A stretch of 64,000 nt of DNA from Streptomyces sp. NRRL F-5126. GTDB lineage: Bacteria > Actinomycetota > Actinomycetes > Streptomycetales > Streptomycetaceae. Shown here piece after piece: positions 17,856-27,022 of the stretch. The stretch lies in NCBI RefSeq assembly GCF_000721265.1, contig NZ_JOFZ01000008.1, forward strand, positions 390,672-454,671, given 5' to 3'. The first letter of the stretch is position 1. Every line of letters starts with the position of its first letter. A program made the translations under genes and the position numbers. The notes beneath the pieces are model-generated. The model was not told where the DNA came from, made no database searches, and worked only from the letters and a program-made list of their open reading frames with translations.

Positions 17856-20800
17856 ATGCGCAGAACCAGACCGCGCCTCGGTGCGGTTGCCTCAGGTGCC
17901 CTGCTCGTCGCGGCGATGGCCGTGCCGGCCTCCGCTTCGGCGGCGGCCGCGGCGCCCGGCGAGCCCGCTTCCCCGACGTCGGCCGACTGCCCCTGGGTCG
18001 GCTCGCACGCCCCCATCGGCCACCGCGTCTCCCAGGTCCTGTCGAAGATGACGCTGGACGAGGAGATCGCGATGGTCCACGGGGCCGCGGGCTCCGCGTA
18101 CACCGGCTACATCCCCGGCGACTCCCGCCTGTGCATCCCCGCCCTCAAGATGCAGGACGGCCCGGTCGGCGTGCGGATGTCCGACACGACCCAGCTGCCC
18201 GCCGCGGCGAACGTCGCCGCCTCCTTCGACCCGTCGCTCGCGAAGTCGTACGGCGCGGTGATCGGCGCCGAGGACAAGGCGAAGGGCGTCGACGTCGACC
18301 TCGGGCCCACCGTGAACATCGTCCGCGACCCGCGCTGGGGGCGCGCCTTCGAGTCGTACAGCGAGGACCCGTACCTCACCGGGCAGATCGGCGCCGCCGA
18401 CATCGAGGGCATCCAGGACCAGGGCGTGATGGCCCAGGTGAAGCACTGGGCGGTCTACAACCAGGAGACCAACCGCAACACGGCCTCTGACAACGCTGTC
18501 ATCGACGACAGGACCGTCCACGAGGTCTACGCGGCCGCCTTCGGCACAATCCTCGACCAGGCGAAACCGTCCTCGGCCATGTGCTCCTACTCGTCGATCA
18601 ACGGCACGTACGCCTGCGAGGACGCGTACCTGAACAACATCCTCAAGAAGCAGTTCGGCTTCGACGGCTTCATCACCTCCGACTGGGGCGGCACCCACTC
18701 CACCGTCGCGTCCGCCAACGCGGGCATGGACATGCAGATGCCGGACGGCTCCTACTTCGGCACCGCGCTCAAGACGGCCGTGCAGAGCGGTCAGGTCAAG
18801 AAGGCGCGCGTGGACGACATGGTCACGCGCATCATGCGCGAGGAGTTCCGCTTCGGCCTCTTCGACCACCCGTCGGCCGACACCCCGGACGCGAACGCCT
18901 CCACGCCCGCCCACGTCGCGGTCGCGAAGCGTGCCGCCGAGGACGGCGCGGTCCTGCTGAAGAACAGCGGGCACGTCCTGCCGCTGGACAGCGGGAAGGT
19001 CAAGTCGATCGCCGTCATCGGCGACGGCGCCGGCAAGGACACGATGAGCGCGGGCGGCGGCAGCGCCACCGTCGCGGGCACCGGCACCGTCACGCCGTAC
19101 GACGGGATCAAGGCGCGCGCGGGCGCGGGCACGAAGGTGACGTACGCGCAGGGCAACGTCAGCGCCAACGGCGAGCTGCCGGTGATCGGCAGCCAGTACC
19201 TCACGCCGCCGTCCGGCACGGGCCACGGCCTCCAGGGCGCCTACTACACCAACACGACTCTCTCCGGTGACCCGGCCGCGACGAGGACCGACCCGCAGGT
19301 GGACTTCGACTGGAACGGCGCGGCCCCGGCCGACGGCGTCGCCGGCACCAACTTCTCCACGAAGTGGACGGGCACGCTGACTCCGCCCGCGACCGGCACG
19401 TACACCTTCGGGCTGACCAGCGACGACGGCAGCCGGCTGCTGATCGACGGCAAGCAGGTCATCGACAACTGGCGCGACCAGGCGACCCACACCCAGACCG
19501 GCACGGCCACGCTGACCGCGGGCAAGCCGGTGCAGGTCGAGGTCGACTACTACCAGGGCGGCGGCGGCGACGAGGTGCACCTCGGCTGGGAGACGCCCGG
19601 CAGCGACCTCCAGGGCCAGGCGGCGGACCTCGCCGCCAAGTCCGACGTGGCGATCGTCTACGCCAACGACTTCGAGTCCGAGGGCAGCGACCTCTCCGGC
19701 ATCGACCTGCCGGGCGACCAGAACGCCCTGATCGAGGCCGTCGCCAAGGCCAACCCGAACACGATCGTCGTGCTGAACACCGGCTCCGCCGTGACGATGC
19801 CCTGGCTCGACCAGGTCAAGGGCGTCTTCGAGGCCTGGTACCCGGGGCAGGAGTCCGGCGACGCCATCGCCGCGCTGCTCTACGGCGACGTCAACCCGTC
19901 CGGCAAGCTGCCGGTCACCTTCCCGAAGTCGCTGGACCAGGTGCCCGCGAACACGGCGGCGCAGTGGCCGGGCGTGGACGGCAAGGTCCAGTACTCCGAG
20001 GGCCTCGACGTCGGCTACAAGTACTACGACGCGCAGCACGAGGACCCGCTCTACCCGTTCGGATACGGCCTCTCGTACACCTCCTACAAGTTCTCCCACC
20101 TGCGCGTCGAGGGCTCGACGATGCGGGAGGGCGGATCGCTGCGGGTGACGGCCGACGTCACCAACACCGGCTCGCGGGACGGCAGCGAGGTGGCCCAGCT
20201 GTACCTGAGCGAGCCGAAGGCCGCGGGGGAGCCCGTCAGCCAGCTGAAGGGCTTCCAGAAGGTGGCCCTGAAGGCGCACCGGACCAAGCGCGTCACCTTC
20301 CGGCTGACGGCGCAGGACGCGTCGTACTGGAACAGCGACGCGCAGGCGTGGACGCTCACCCCCGGCACGTACCGGGTGCGCGTCGGCGACTCGTCGCGCA
20401 GCCTGCCGCTGAGCGGCTCCTTCCAGGTGCGCAGGACGACGGGCCCGCGCTTCACCAAGGTGTCCGCGCCGTCGCCCGCGGCGGGCGGCTCCACGGTCGC
20501 GGTGCGCACGACGTTCACCAACGGCGCGACGCAGCCGGTCATCGGCGCCACGACGAGGCTGTCCGTGCCGTCCGGCTGGCGGGCGAGGGCCACGAGCCCG
20601 GCGACGCACCGGCTGGTGGCGCCCGGCAAGTCGGTGACGACGACGTGGGCGGTGACCCTCCCGGACGGCGCCAAGGGCGGCGCCGCCGAGCTGACGGGCA
20701 CGACCCGCTACCTCGGCTCGCCGCACACGAGCCCGGGCGACGGCTCGGCGACGGTCCAGGTCGCCTACGCCAATGTCGGGGCGGCGGCAGGTGAGGTCGG

Positions 20801-21317
20801 CGTCACGGACGACTCCGCCACGGCGGCGGGCTCGTTCGGCGACGCCGGCTACAGCTTCTCGGCGCAGGCGCTCGCCGACGCCGGCATCAGCCCCGGCGGA
20901 CGGGTCACGGCCGGCTCGGCCGCGTTCACCTGGCCGGACGTCGCTGCCGGCACGCCCGACGACGTGGCGGCCGCGGGCCAGGCGATCGCCGTGCGCGGGT
21001 CGGGGACGCGGCTGTCGTTCCTCGGCGCGGGCACCAACGGCACGCAGCAGGGGCAGGTGACCGTCACGTACGCGGACGGCACGACCTCGACGGGCACGGT
21101 GACGCTGGCCGACTGGTACGCGAACCAGGCGGTGGACGGCTGCTCGCTGGTCGCCACGACGGCGCACTGGAACAACCCGCCCGCCGACACGCTGCCGCAC
21201 GACCACAAGGTCAGCCTGTACGCGTCGTCGGTGCCGCTGACGGCGGGCAAGCAGGTCGCGTACGTGACACTGCCGGACAACGCGTCGCTGCACGTCTTCG
21301 CGACGGCGATCGGCTGA
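17856..21317 (+). CDS. Secreted multidomain GH3 beta-glucosidase with PA14 insert
   Basis: A 1153-residue exported glycoside hydrolase. Signal peptide of about 30 residues (RRTRPR, then a hydrophobic core, then ASASAAAA). The GH3 N-terminal barrel runs to about residue 340, with KHWAVYNQE and the nucleophile Asp276 in GFITSDWGG. The GH3 C-terminal domain (from ARDGAVLLKN-like KRAAEDGAVLLKN) is split by a PA14 domain (GLQGAYYTNTTLSGD to VHLGWETPG, roughly 455-590). A fibronectin-III-like domain starts near SYTSYKFSHL, followed by an NEW3-like segment and a C-terminal beta-domain ending LHVFATAIG. The substrate is probably a beta-linked di- or oligosaccharide. The ATG has CAGGAG 6 bases upstream. 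No CebR-type operator was seen. Confidence 0.92.
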   Translation: MRRTRPRLGAVASGALLVAAMAVPASASAAAAAPGEPASPTSADCPWVGSHAPIGHRVSQVLSKMTLDEEIAMVHGAAGSAYTGYIPGDSRLCIPALKMQDGPVGVRMSDTTQLPAAANVAASFDPSLAKSYGAVIGAEDKAKGVDVDLGPTVNIVRDPRWGRAFESYSEDPYLTGQIGAADIEGIQDQGVMAQVKHWAVYNQETNRNTASDNAVIDDRTVHEVYAAAFGTILDQAKPSSAMCSYSSINGTYACEDAYLNNILKKQFGFDGFITSDWGGTHSTVASANAGMDMQMPDGSYFGTALKTAVQSGQVKKARVDDMVTRIMREEFRFGLFDHPSADTPDANASTPAHVAVAKRAAEDGAVLLKNSGHVLPLDSGKVKSIAVIGDGAGKDTMSAGGGSATVAGTGTVTPYDGIKARAGAGTKVTYAQGNVSANGELPVIGSQYLTPPSGTGHGLQGAYYTNTTLSGDPAATRTDPQVDFDWNGAAPADGVAGTNFSTKWTGTLTPPATGTYTFGLTSDDGSRLLIDGKQVIDNWRDQATHTQTGTATLTAGKPVQVEVDYYQGGGGDEVHLGWETPGSDLQGQAADLAAKSDVAIVYANDFESEGSDLSGIDLPGDQNALIEAVAKANPNTIVVLNTGSAVTMPWLDQVKGVFEAWYPGQESGDAIAALLYGDVNPSGKLPVTFPKSLDQVPANTAAQWPGVDGKVQYSEGLDVGYKYYDAQHEDPLYPFGYGLSYTSYKFSHLRVEGSTMREGGSLRVTADVTNTGSRDGSEVAQLYLSEPKAAGEPVSQLKGFQKVALKAHRTKRVTFRLTAQDASYWNSDAQAWTLTPGTYRVRVGDSSRSLPLSGSFQVRRTTGPRFTKVSAPSPAAGGSTVAVRTTFTNGATQPVIGATTRLSVPSGWRARATSPATHRLVAPGKSVTTTWAVTLPDGAKGGAAELTGTTRYLGSPHTSPGDGSATVQVAYANVGAAAGEVGVTDDSATAAGSFGDAGYSFSAQALADAGISPGGRVTAGSAAFTWPDVAAGTPDDVAAAGQAIAVRGSGTRLSFLGAGTNGTQQGQVTVTYADGTTSTGTVTLADWYANQAVDGCSLVATTAHWNNPPADTLPHDHKVSLYASSVPLTAGKQVAYVTLPDNASLHVFATAIG

Positions 21318-21330
21318 GTGCGGGGTGTTC

Positions 21331-21360
21331 GCGGGGGCGCCGCACGCGCGGCGCCCCCGC
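21331..21360. terminator. Perfect 13-bp hairpin between convergent genes
   Basis: GCGGGGGCGCCGC (21331-21343) and its exact complement (21348-21360) around ACGC. It lies between the GH3 stop codon and the convergent methyltransferase stop codon and probably serves both. Confidence 0.8.
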
Positions 21361-21381
21361 GGCACCGAATGATCCCAGGGA

Positions 21382-22170
21382 TCAGGGCACGCGGACGACG
21401 GCGGCGTAGATGCCGCTGCGCTCCTCCTCGGGCGCCGGCTCCTCCTTGTACCAGTGCGGCGCAGTGACGAGACCGGGCTCGACGGGTTCGAGGCCGTCGA
21501 AGAATCGTTCGGTCTCCTCGCGCGTGCGGAAGCGCAGCGGGATGGTGCCCTTCTTGTACGCCTCCTGGACCGTCGCGACCATCTCGGGCGGGTGGAAGTC
21601 GGTCGTGCCGTGCGAGAAGATCAGCAGGCTCCCCGACGGCAGGGCGTCCACCAGCGTGCGGACGATGCCGTACGGGTCCTCCTCGTCCTGGACGAAGTGC
21701 ATCAGCGCGATCAGCGACAGCACGACAGGGCGGTCGAAATCCAGGATGGTGCGCGCGTGCTCCACGATCGCGCCCGGCTCGCGCACGTCCGCCTGGATGT
21801 AGTCCGTCGTGCCCTCGGGCGTCGAGATCAGCAGCGCCTCGGCGTGGCGCAGCACGATCGGGTCGTAGTCCGTGTAGACGATGCGGGCGGCCGGGTTCAC
21901 GCGCTGGACGATCTGGTGGAGGTTCGGCTGCGTCGGGATGCCCGTGCCGATGTCCAGGAACTGGTCGAACCCCTCGCGTGCCGCCCAGGCGACGGCGCGG
22001 TGCATGAAGGCGCGGTTCTGCCGGGCGGCGGCCTTGGAGTCCTCGGGCAGCTTGTCGCCGACGGCCTGGTCGACCAGGTAGTTGTCCTTGCCGCCGAGCA
22101 ACCAGTCGTAGACCCGGGCCGGATGCGGCTTGCTGGTGTCGATCCGGGGCTTGGGTGTGGATGAGGACAT
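21382..22170 (-). CDS. SAM-dependent methyltransferase (DUF574/Methyltransf_19 type)
   Basis: A 262-residue protein of a family very expanded in Streptomyces. Signature N-terminus KPHPARVYDWLLGGKDNY, then QNRAFMHRAV, the SAM loop FLDIGTGIPTQPNLHQI, VYTDYDPIVLRHA, and later VLSLIALMHFVQDE and FSHGTTDF. No methyl acceptor is known for the family. The ATG at 22170 has CGGAG upstream; the longer frame from 22221 has no ribosome site. Confidence 0.88.
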   Translation of the reverse strand: MSSSTPKPRIDTSKPHPARVYDWLLGGKDNYLVDQAVGDKLPEDSKAAARQNRAFMHRAVAWAAREGFDQFLDIGTGIPTQPNLHQIVQRVNPAARIVYTDYDPIVLRHAEALLISTPEGTTDYIQADVREPGAIVEHARTILDFDRPVVLSLIALMHFVQDEEDPYGIVRTLVDALPSGSLLIFSHGTTDFHPPEMVATVQEAYKKGTIPLRFRTREETERFFDGLEPVEPGLVTAPHWYKEEPAPEEERSGIYAAVVRVP

Positions 22171-22263
22171 CGGGACTCCGTTTGCGTATGGCCGGGGTGC
22201 GGGGGACGGCGACAAAGCCAAGAGTGCCGCACGGCGGTGCGATGCGGAACGCGGGGGCGCTCC

Positions 22264-22968
22264 CTATGCGCCCGGCCGCGCCTGCGGTCGTGCGTCGAGC
22301 AGGGACGCGTACCTGCCGCGGAAGGCGGCGCCGTCCGGTGCGCGCCAGCCGGCGGTGACCCGGCCGAGCACACCCCCGGGCAGCCCCCCGTCCGCCGTGT
22401 CCTGCTCCGGTTCGAGCACGCGGTGGACCCGTAGCGTCAAGGTGCCGTCCCCCGTCGGCACGCGCACATCGGAGCCGCCGGGACCGTCCGCCACGGCGGC
22501 CGGTGCCGCCCCGGGCACGGCAACCGGGAGCGCCGTCCGCACGCGGTGGCTGGTGACGGTCGGATCGGCGGTGTGGCTCGCGCTCTGCGCCTGCGGCTCG
22601 GCCTCGCCGCGCAGCAGGGCGTACAGCTGCTCGACGAGGACCGGGTCGTGGACGCCGTCGTACACGTAGCGGTGGCCGAGCACGCCGTGCTCGGTGGTGC
22701 CGACGAGGGCGTGGCCCGCGCCGTCGAGCGGCGCCGAGCGGTAGGTCACGGGGATCAGGTAGGCGACGGGGAGCGGCCCCGACACGTCCGTGACGGTCAT
22801 GAACTCGATGCCGACCTCGCCCGCGGGGTCGTCGAGCCGGAAGCCGCCGGCCTTCGCGAGCTCGGGCGCGTCCGCCCCGGCGAGGAACCACGGGCGTCCC
22901 GGCAGCCAGGCGGTGAGCAGTTCGAGCTTCGTCGGTGTCAGCGTGGTGTCGTGGTGGATGACTGCCAT
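22264..22968 (-). CDS. Maltokinase-N-terminal-cap-like domain protein
   Basis: A 234-residue protein beginning MAVIHHDTTLTPTKLELLTAWLPGRPWF. This opening, and VAYLIPVTYRSAPLDGAGHALVG with VLGHRYVYDGVHDP, are typical of the cap-like N-terminal domain otherwise fused to bacterial maltokinases and often misannotated as 1,4-alpha-glucan branching protein. The kinase part itself is absent. A role in trehalose/glycogen metabolism is inference from the domain only. The ATG at 22968 has AAAGG 8 bases upstream. It lies 94 bp upstream of the methyltransferase on the same strand. Confidence 0.75.
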   Translation of the reverse strand: MAVIHHDTTLTPTKLELLTAWLPGRPWFLAGADAPELAKAGGFRLDDPAGEVGIEFMTVTDVSGPLPVAYLIPVTYRSAPLDGAGHALVGTTEHGVLGHRYVYDGVHDPVLVEQLYALLRGEAEPQAQSASHTADPTVTSHRVRTALPVAVPGAAPAAVADGPGGSDVRVPTGDGTLTLRVHRVLEPEQDTADGGLPGGVLGRVTAGWRAPDGAAFRGRYASLLDARPQARPGA

Positions 22969-23108
22969 GCGCGTCGCCTTTCTGGGGCAGGCCGGGACCG
23001 TCGCCATCCTGCCAGGGCGGCGCGGCGCGGCCTCGCACGACGCGGTGGCCGGGGCGCGGCGGATGCGGGGCCGCGTCCCGCGAGCGGCGGGAGCCGCCCT
23101 GGCGGGGG

Positions 23109-24842
23109 ATGCTGGAACACGGGCACACGCACGGCAGCGGAAGCGGATCAGGCACGACACCGAGGCGCGGAGGTGCGGACGTGGGGACAGCAGGCGATGG
23201 CGGCGCGGCAGGCGATGGCGGCGCAGCGGGCGATGGCGGCGCAGCGGGCGATGGCGGCGCGGTGGACGCCGAGGCGAAGAGGGACGGGCGCGGCGCGCTC
23301 TGCCTGGTGACCGGCGCGACGGGCTACATCGGCGGCCGGCTGGTGCCCGAGCTGCTGGCGGCCGGGTACGCGGTGCGGTGCCTCGTGCGGACGCCGGAGA
23401 AACTGCGCGACCACCCGTGGTCCGGCGACGTGGAGGTGGTCAAGGGCGACGTCACCGACGAGGCGGGCGTCGCCGCGGCCATGGACGGTGTCGACATCGC
23501 GTACTACCTCGTGCACGCACTCGGCTCCGGCAAGGACTTCGAGGACACCGACCGGGAAGCCGCCCGCGTCTTCGGCCGCTCGGCGCGCGCTGCGGGCGTC
23601 CGCCGCCTCGTCTACCTCGGCGGGCTCACGCCCGCCGGGGTGCCGGAGCGCGAGCTGTCGCCGCACCTGCGCTCGCGCGCCGAGATCGGGCGCATCCTGC
23701 TGGCGTCGGGCGTGCCGACCGCCGTGCTGCGCGCCGCCGTGATCATCGGCTCGGGCTCGGCGTCGTTCGAGATGCTGCGCTATCTGACGGAGCGGCTGCC
23801 GGTGATGGTCACGCCGAGCTGGATCTCCAACCGCATCCAGCCGGTGGCCGTACGCGACGTGCTGCGCTACCTGGTCGGCGCGGCGGAACTGCCCGCAGAC
23901 GTCAGCAGGGCCTTCGACATCGGCGGGCCCGACGTCGTCACGTACCGCGAGATGATGCGGCGCTACGCGCGCGTGGCCCGCCTGCCGAGGCGGCTGATCG
24001 TCGCACTGCCCGTGCTGACGCCGAGGCTCTCCAGCCTCTGGGTCGGCCTCGTCACACCCGTCCCCGCCGGCCTCGCCAGGCCGCTGACGGAGTCGCTGCG
24101 CCACGAGGTGGTGTGCGCCGAGCACGACATCGTCCGGTACGTGCCCGACCCGCCGGGCCACCCGTACGGGCTCGACCGCGCGGTCGAACTCGCGCTGCGG
24201 CGGGTGCGGCAGGGCCAGGTCTCGACGCGCTGGTCGTCAGCGTCCGTGCCGGGCGCGCCGAGCGACCCGCTGCCCACCGACCCGGACTGGGCGGGCGGCA
24301 GCCTCTACACGGACGCGCGCGAGGGCACGGTGGTGGCGTCACGGGCCGCGCTGTGGCGGGTGATCGAGGGCATCGGCGGGGTGCACGGCTGGTACTCGAT
24401 GCCCGTGGCCTGGGCGGTGCGCGGCTGGCTCGACCGGTTCGCGGGCGGCGTGGGGCTGCGGCGCGGCCGCCGGGACACCGAGCGGCTCCGGGTCGGCGAC
24501 TCGCTGGACTTCTGGCGGGTCGAGGAGATCGAACGCGGCGGGCTGCTGCGGTTGCGCGCGGAGATGCGGATGCCGGGGCTCGCCTGGCTTGAGATGCGCG
24601 CCGACACGGACGCCGACGGCCGCACCGTCTACCGCCAGCTCGCGCTGTTCCGGCCCCGCGGCCTCCTCGGCCAGGCCTACTGGTGGAGCGTCTACCCGTT
24701 CCACGCGCTGATCTTCGGCGCGATGGTCCGCAACATCGCGGCGGCAGCGGAGGCCGAGGAGGGCGGCGTGCCGTCGCTGACGGCGCCCGCGCCGGCCCCG
24801 CGGGGCGCGCGCCACCCGGGGCCGGGGCTGCCACCGGCCTGA
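23109..24842 (+). CDS. NAD(P)-binding SDR-type protein with DUF2867 domain
   Basis: A 577-residue protein. After a His/Gly/Asp/Ala-rich N-terminus (including the tandem repeat at 23190-23261) comes an extended-SDR Rossmann domain with LVTGATGYIGGRL at about 65-77, then VEVVKGDVTD, DIAYYLVHALGSG and the YLGG strand. From about residue 400 a DUF2867 domain follows (GSLYTDAREGTVVASRAALW, WYSMPVAW, DSLDFWRVEEIERGGLLRLRAEMRMPG) with a hydrophobic end (YWWSVYPFHALIFGAMV). Substrate unknown; lipid or quinone-related reductions have been suggested for such fusions, but this is uncertain. The start could be ATG 23109 or the in-frame GTG 23181, so the length is uncertain by 24 residues. Confidence 0.85.
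   Translation: MLEHGHTHGSGSGSGTTPRRGGADVGTAGDGGAAGDGGAAGDGGAAGDGGAVDAEAKRDGRGALCLVTGATGYIGGRLVPELLAAGYAVRCLVRTPEKLRDHPWSGDVEVVKGDVTDEAGVAAAMDGVDIAYYLVHALGSGKDFEDTDREAARVFGRSARAAGVRRLVYLGGLTPAGVPERELSPHLRSRAEIGRILLASGVPTAVLRAAVIIGSGSASFEMLRYLTERLPVMVTPSWISNRIQPVAVRDVLRYLVGAAELPADVSRAFDIGGPDVVTYREMMRRYARVARLPRRLIVALPVLTPRLSSLWVGLVTPVPAGLARPLTESLRHEVVCAEHDIVRYVPDPPGHPYGLDRAVELALRRVRQGQVSTRWSSASVPGAPSDPLPTDPDWAGGSLYTDAREGTVVASRAALWRVIEGIGGVHGWYSMPVAWAVRGWLDRFAGGVGLRRGRRDTERLRVGDSLDFWRVEEIERGGLLRLRAEMRMPGLAWLEMRADTDADGRTVYRQLALFRPRGLLGQAYWWSVYPFHALIFGAMVRNIAAAAEAEEGGVPSLTAPAPAPRGARHPGPGLPPA
23190..23261 (+). repeat. Four-copy 18-bp in-frame tandem repeat
   Basis: Four copies of an 18-base unit encoding Ala-Gly-Asp-Gly-Gly-Ala, differing only at synonymous third positions. 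It lies in the N-terminal linker of the DUF2867 protein and keeps the frame. Confidence 0.85.
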
Positions 24843-24867
24843 CGGCGGCCCTGAACGGCCGGGGGCC

Positions 24868-25344
24868 TCAGCAGCGCTCGTCGCGATGGCCAGGGGCGCC
24901 CGCGGGCACGACGTCCCTGTCCCGCAGCGTGACGGACAGGGTGCGGCACTCCTCGACCACGGCGAAGTCGAAGCCGATCTCCTTGTGCCTGCCCAGCAGC
25001 TCGCCGGTGTTCTTCTGGGCCACGGCCAGGCCGTCGCGGTGCCCGCGCCGCACCAGCAGCTTCGCGAAGGCGACGGCGACGGCGTCCGTCGCGTCGAGCA
25101 GCCCGTCAGAACGCTGGTACGAGGCGAGGCTGTCGGGCGCCACCGCGTCGAACCCGGCCTTCGCGCAGCCGTCGATCCACCGGCCGACGATGCCCATCAG
25201 CTCGCCGCGCCTGCCGGCCGTGGAGATGTCGAGCAGCGGTGACCGCGTTCGCGAGACTGCCCGGCTGCTGAGGAACCCGTCGCCCCCGCCGCGGCAGAGG
25301 AGCCCAACCCCGGCCGTTGAGGACGCGGAGGACCCGCTGAACAC
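24868..25344 (-). pseudogene. Fragment of a GH114 endo-alpha-1,4-polygalactosaminidase
   Basis: The reading frame contains a clear central part of a GH114 domain: LLDIS, IVGRWIDGCAKAGFDAVAPD, SLASYQRSDGLLDATDAVA, GLAVAQKNTGELL and IGFDFAVVEEC. The family's N-terminal third (signal peptide, the DYQ and YINA motifs) is missing, and the end after EEC (CRTLSVTLRDRDVVPAG...) does not resemble the family. No frame upstream restores the missing part. I read it as a decayed secreted glycosidase gene. The 111 bp from 25345 to 25455 hold nothing recognisable. Confidence 0.65.
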
Positions 25345-25455
25345 GGCCGCCCCGGTATCCGCCGCGCCGTAGACGGGCGCTTTCCAGGCCAGGGACAGCG
25401 TGGCGATCGACGGCCGCTGCGGTGATCGGTAGCTCGTGGAGCGCGCGGCCGCCCA

Positions 25456-25935
25456 TCACCTCGGCGGCGGCTGGATGCGGGCGGCCGGCTCCGTCTTCGC
25501 CCTCCACCAGCCGACGACCTTCGCGTAATGCAACTCGAAGTGCGGTCCCGGGTACAGCCTGCTGCGGTGGATCGCGGGCAGTATGCGCCGGCGGCCGTTC
25601 GCGAGAGTGATCCGCACCGCGAGCGCGCTCCCCTGTTGCCCCCTGCTCTCCCGCACTTCGATCCACCGGATCTCCCGCCAGGGGTAGGTACGGCCGTGCC
25701 CGAAGCCCCTGCGGATGGTGATTCCGGCCGCCCCGACCTCAGTCCTGCTGCTCAGCGCGAACAGGAAGCCGAGACCGGCGGCCACCACTGTCCCGCCCAG
25801 TGTCCAGCAGAAGATCTTGATGCCCGTCTGCTGGAGCAAAGCGACGCTCTCAATGGCCAGTAGGCTGACTATTAGGGACAGTTGATACCCGTCCGGGCGG
25901 TACTGGTCTTTCCCCCGGAAACACAGCTCCTCCAC
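25456..25935 (-). CDS. Small PH-domain-like membrane protein
   Basis: The C-terminal 150 residues of a long open frame look real: two hydrophobic segments (LSLIVSLLAIESVALL and IFCWTLGGTVVAAGLGFLFAL), then a bacterial PH-like domain (AAGITIRRGFGHGRTYPWREIRWIEVRE, TLANGRRRILPA), and a basic tail. Bacterial membrane proteins with this order are common in Streptomyces; function unknown. The start is uncertain: the GTG at 25935 is a plausible choice giving 159 residues, but it lacks a clear ribosome site, and the longer open frame upstream is antisense or out-of-frame shadow of the ALF gene. Confidence 0.55.
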   Translation of the reverse strand: MEELCFRGKDQYRPDGYQLSLIVSLLAIESVALLQQTGIKIFCWTLGGTVVAAGLGFLFALSSRTEVGAAGITIRRGFGHGRTYPWREIRWIEVRESRGQQGSALAVRITLANGRRRILPAIHRSRLYPGPHFELHYAKVVGWWRAKTEPAARIQPPPR

Positions 25936-26039
25936 ATGGCGCACACTACAAGCCCGCAGCGCCGGGTGATACACCGGCGCGGCAGCGGTCGAATCGCCCT
26001 CCCCGCACCGGGCGCACAACCCCCGGACGGCAGAGCTTC

Positions 26040-26672
26040 TCAGGAAGCGTCGACCTCGTACTGGCCGTGCTCCAGGAAGTACCGCAGCGCTTCCGGCGAG
26101 CCGTCGTCGAGGGCCTTCTGCGCCGCCGTCCGCAGCGCGTCGCTGATGGTCGGGTCGGCGAGCATGTGGAAGATGGCGACGCTGTCGTCCTCGGCCTGGG
26201 CGAGGCGGTAGCCAGTCTCGAGGAAGGTGCGTACGGACTCGGGGGTGTCGATCTCCAGGGCCTTGTCCGCCTCCCTGATGACCGCCTTGTCGTTGTTCTC
26301 CCGCGCGTGGCCCAGGATCGTGAAGACGGCGACGCTGTCGTCCTCGAACTGGGCCTGCGTGAAGCCCGTTTCCAGGAAGGTGCGCTGGTCCTCGATGGTG
26401 CCTTCGAGGGCAGCCTGTGCGGCGGCGTGGACGGACTTGCCGGTGTCCGGGTCGGCGAGGATGCGGAAGATCGCCACCCGGACGTCGTCGTCGGACATCT
26501 CGTCGACCGGCGTGGTCGAACCGTCCGTGCCTGACGCCGAGACCGCGGACGCCGAGACCGCGGACGCCGAGGGCGTCGCGGCGAAGCCCGCGGCGAACGC
26601 GGGGGTCGCGAACAGGAGCGCCGGGGCCAGGGCGGCGGCAGCGATGGTCAGGGCGGTATGGGTCGGTCTCAC
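26040..26672 (-). CDS. Secreted ALF-repeat protein
   Basis: A 210-residue exported protein. Signal peptide (RPTHTALTIAAAALAPALLFATPAFA), a small Ser/Ala repeat (SAVSASAVSAS), then three to four ALF-type repeats of about 40 residues, each with the pattern AAQ/AADKAL-E/D-G/D-x(4-5)-FLETG and E/DDSVAxFxIL (EDDSVAVFTIL, EDDSVAIFHML). ALF repeats in Streptomyces occur in secreted proteins of unknown role, often beside polymorphic-toxin or adhesion-like genes. GTG at 26672 with GAAAGG 6 bases upstream. Confidence 0.85.
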   Translation of the reverse strand: MRPTHTALTIAAAALAPALLFATPAFAAGFAATPSASAVSASAVSASGTDGSTTPVDEMSDDDVRVAIFRILADPDTGKSVHAAAQAALEGTIEDQRTFLETGFTQAQFEDDSVAVFTILGHARENNDKAVIREADKALEIDTPESVRTFLETGYRLAQAEDDSVAIFHMLADPTISDALRTAAQKALDDGSPEALRYFLEHGQYEVDAS

Positions 26673-27022
26673 GTGTGGCCTTTCGGACGGGTACTGGGAA
26701 CGTCCGGGGACGCTCCGGCACATACGAACCTCCGCGCGGAACCCGCACAAGGTATCCACATACTTGCGCAACATGATCAGGAGATAATCCTCAGCATGTG
26801 ATTGATATGTGGTGCTGAGGCAGATCCGTCCCCGGCCCTCCGGCATCCGGCCGCCCGTTGCCAGTCGGCCGTTGAGCCTGACCGCGTGGGTCCTCTCCAG
26901 CCTCCTGCGGAAGGGTAGTACCGGGACTCGATGGCCCATCAGCCCAGTCGGGCGGCCCGCTGGTCGGCTTCCGGGAACCATACGATGCAGACCCTGGCCC
27001 TCCACGGCCCCGGGCCGTGCGA
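26673..27022. other. Gene-free stretch upstream of the ALF gene
   Basis: 350 bp with no convincing coding frame. Locally A+T-richer at 26750-26815 (includes GATAATCCTCAGCATGTGATTGATATGTGG), which probably contains the ALF-gene promoter on the minus strand. Nothing else recognised. Confidence 0.4.

Noticed and set aside
17892..21365. 1157-codon minus-strand open frame
   Set aside because: Mirror of the GH3 beta-glucosidase gene; rich in Arg/Gly/Ala/Val as expected from reversed high-GC codons, no recognisable motif.
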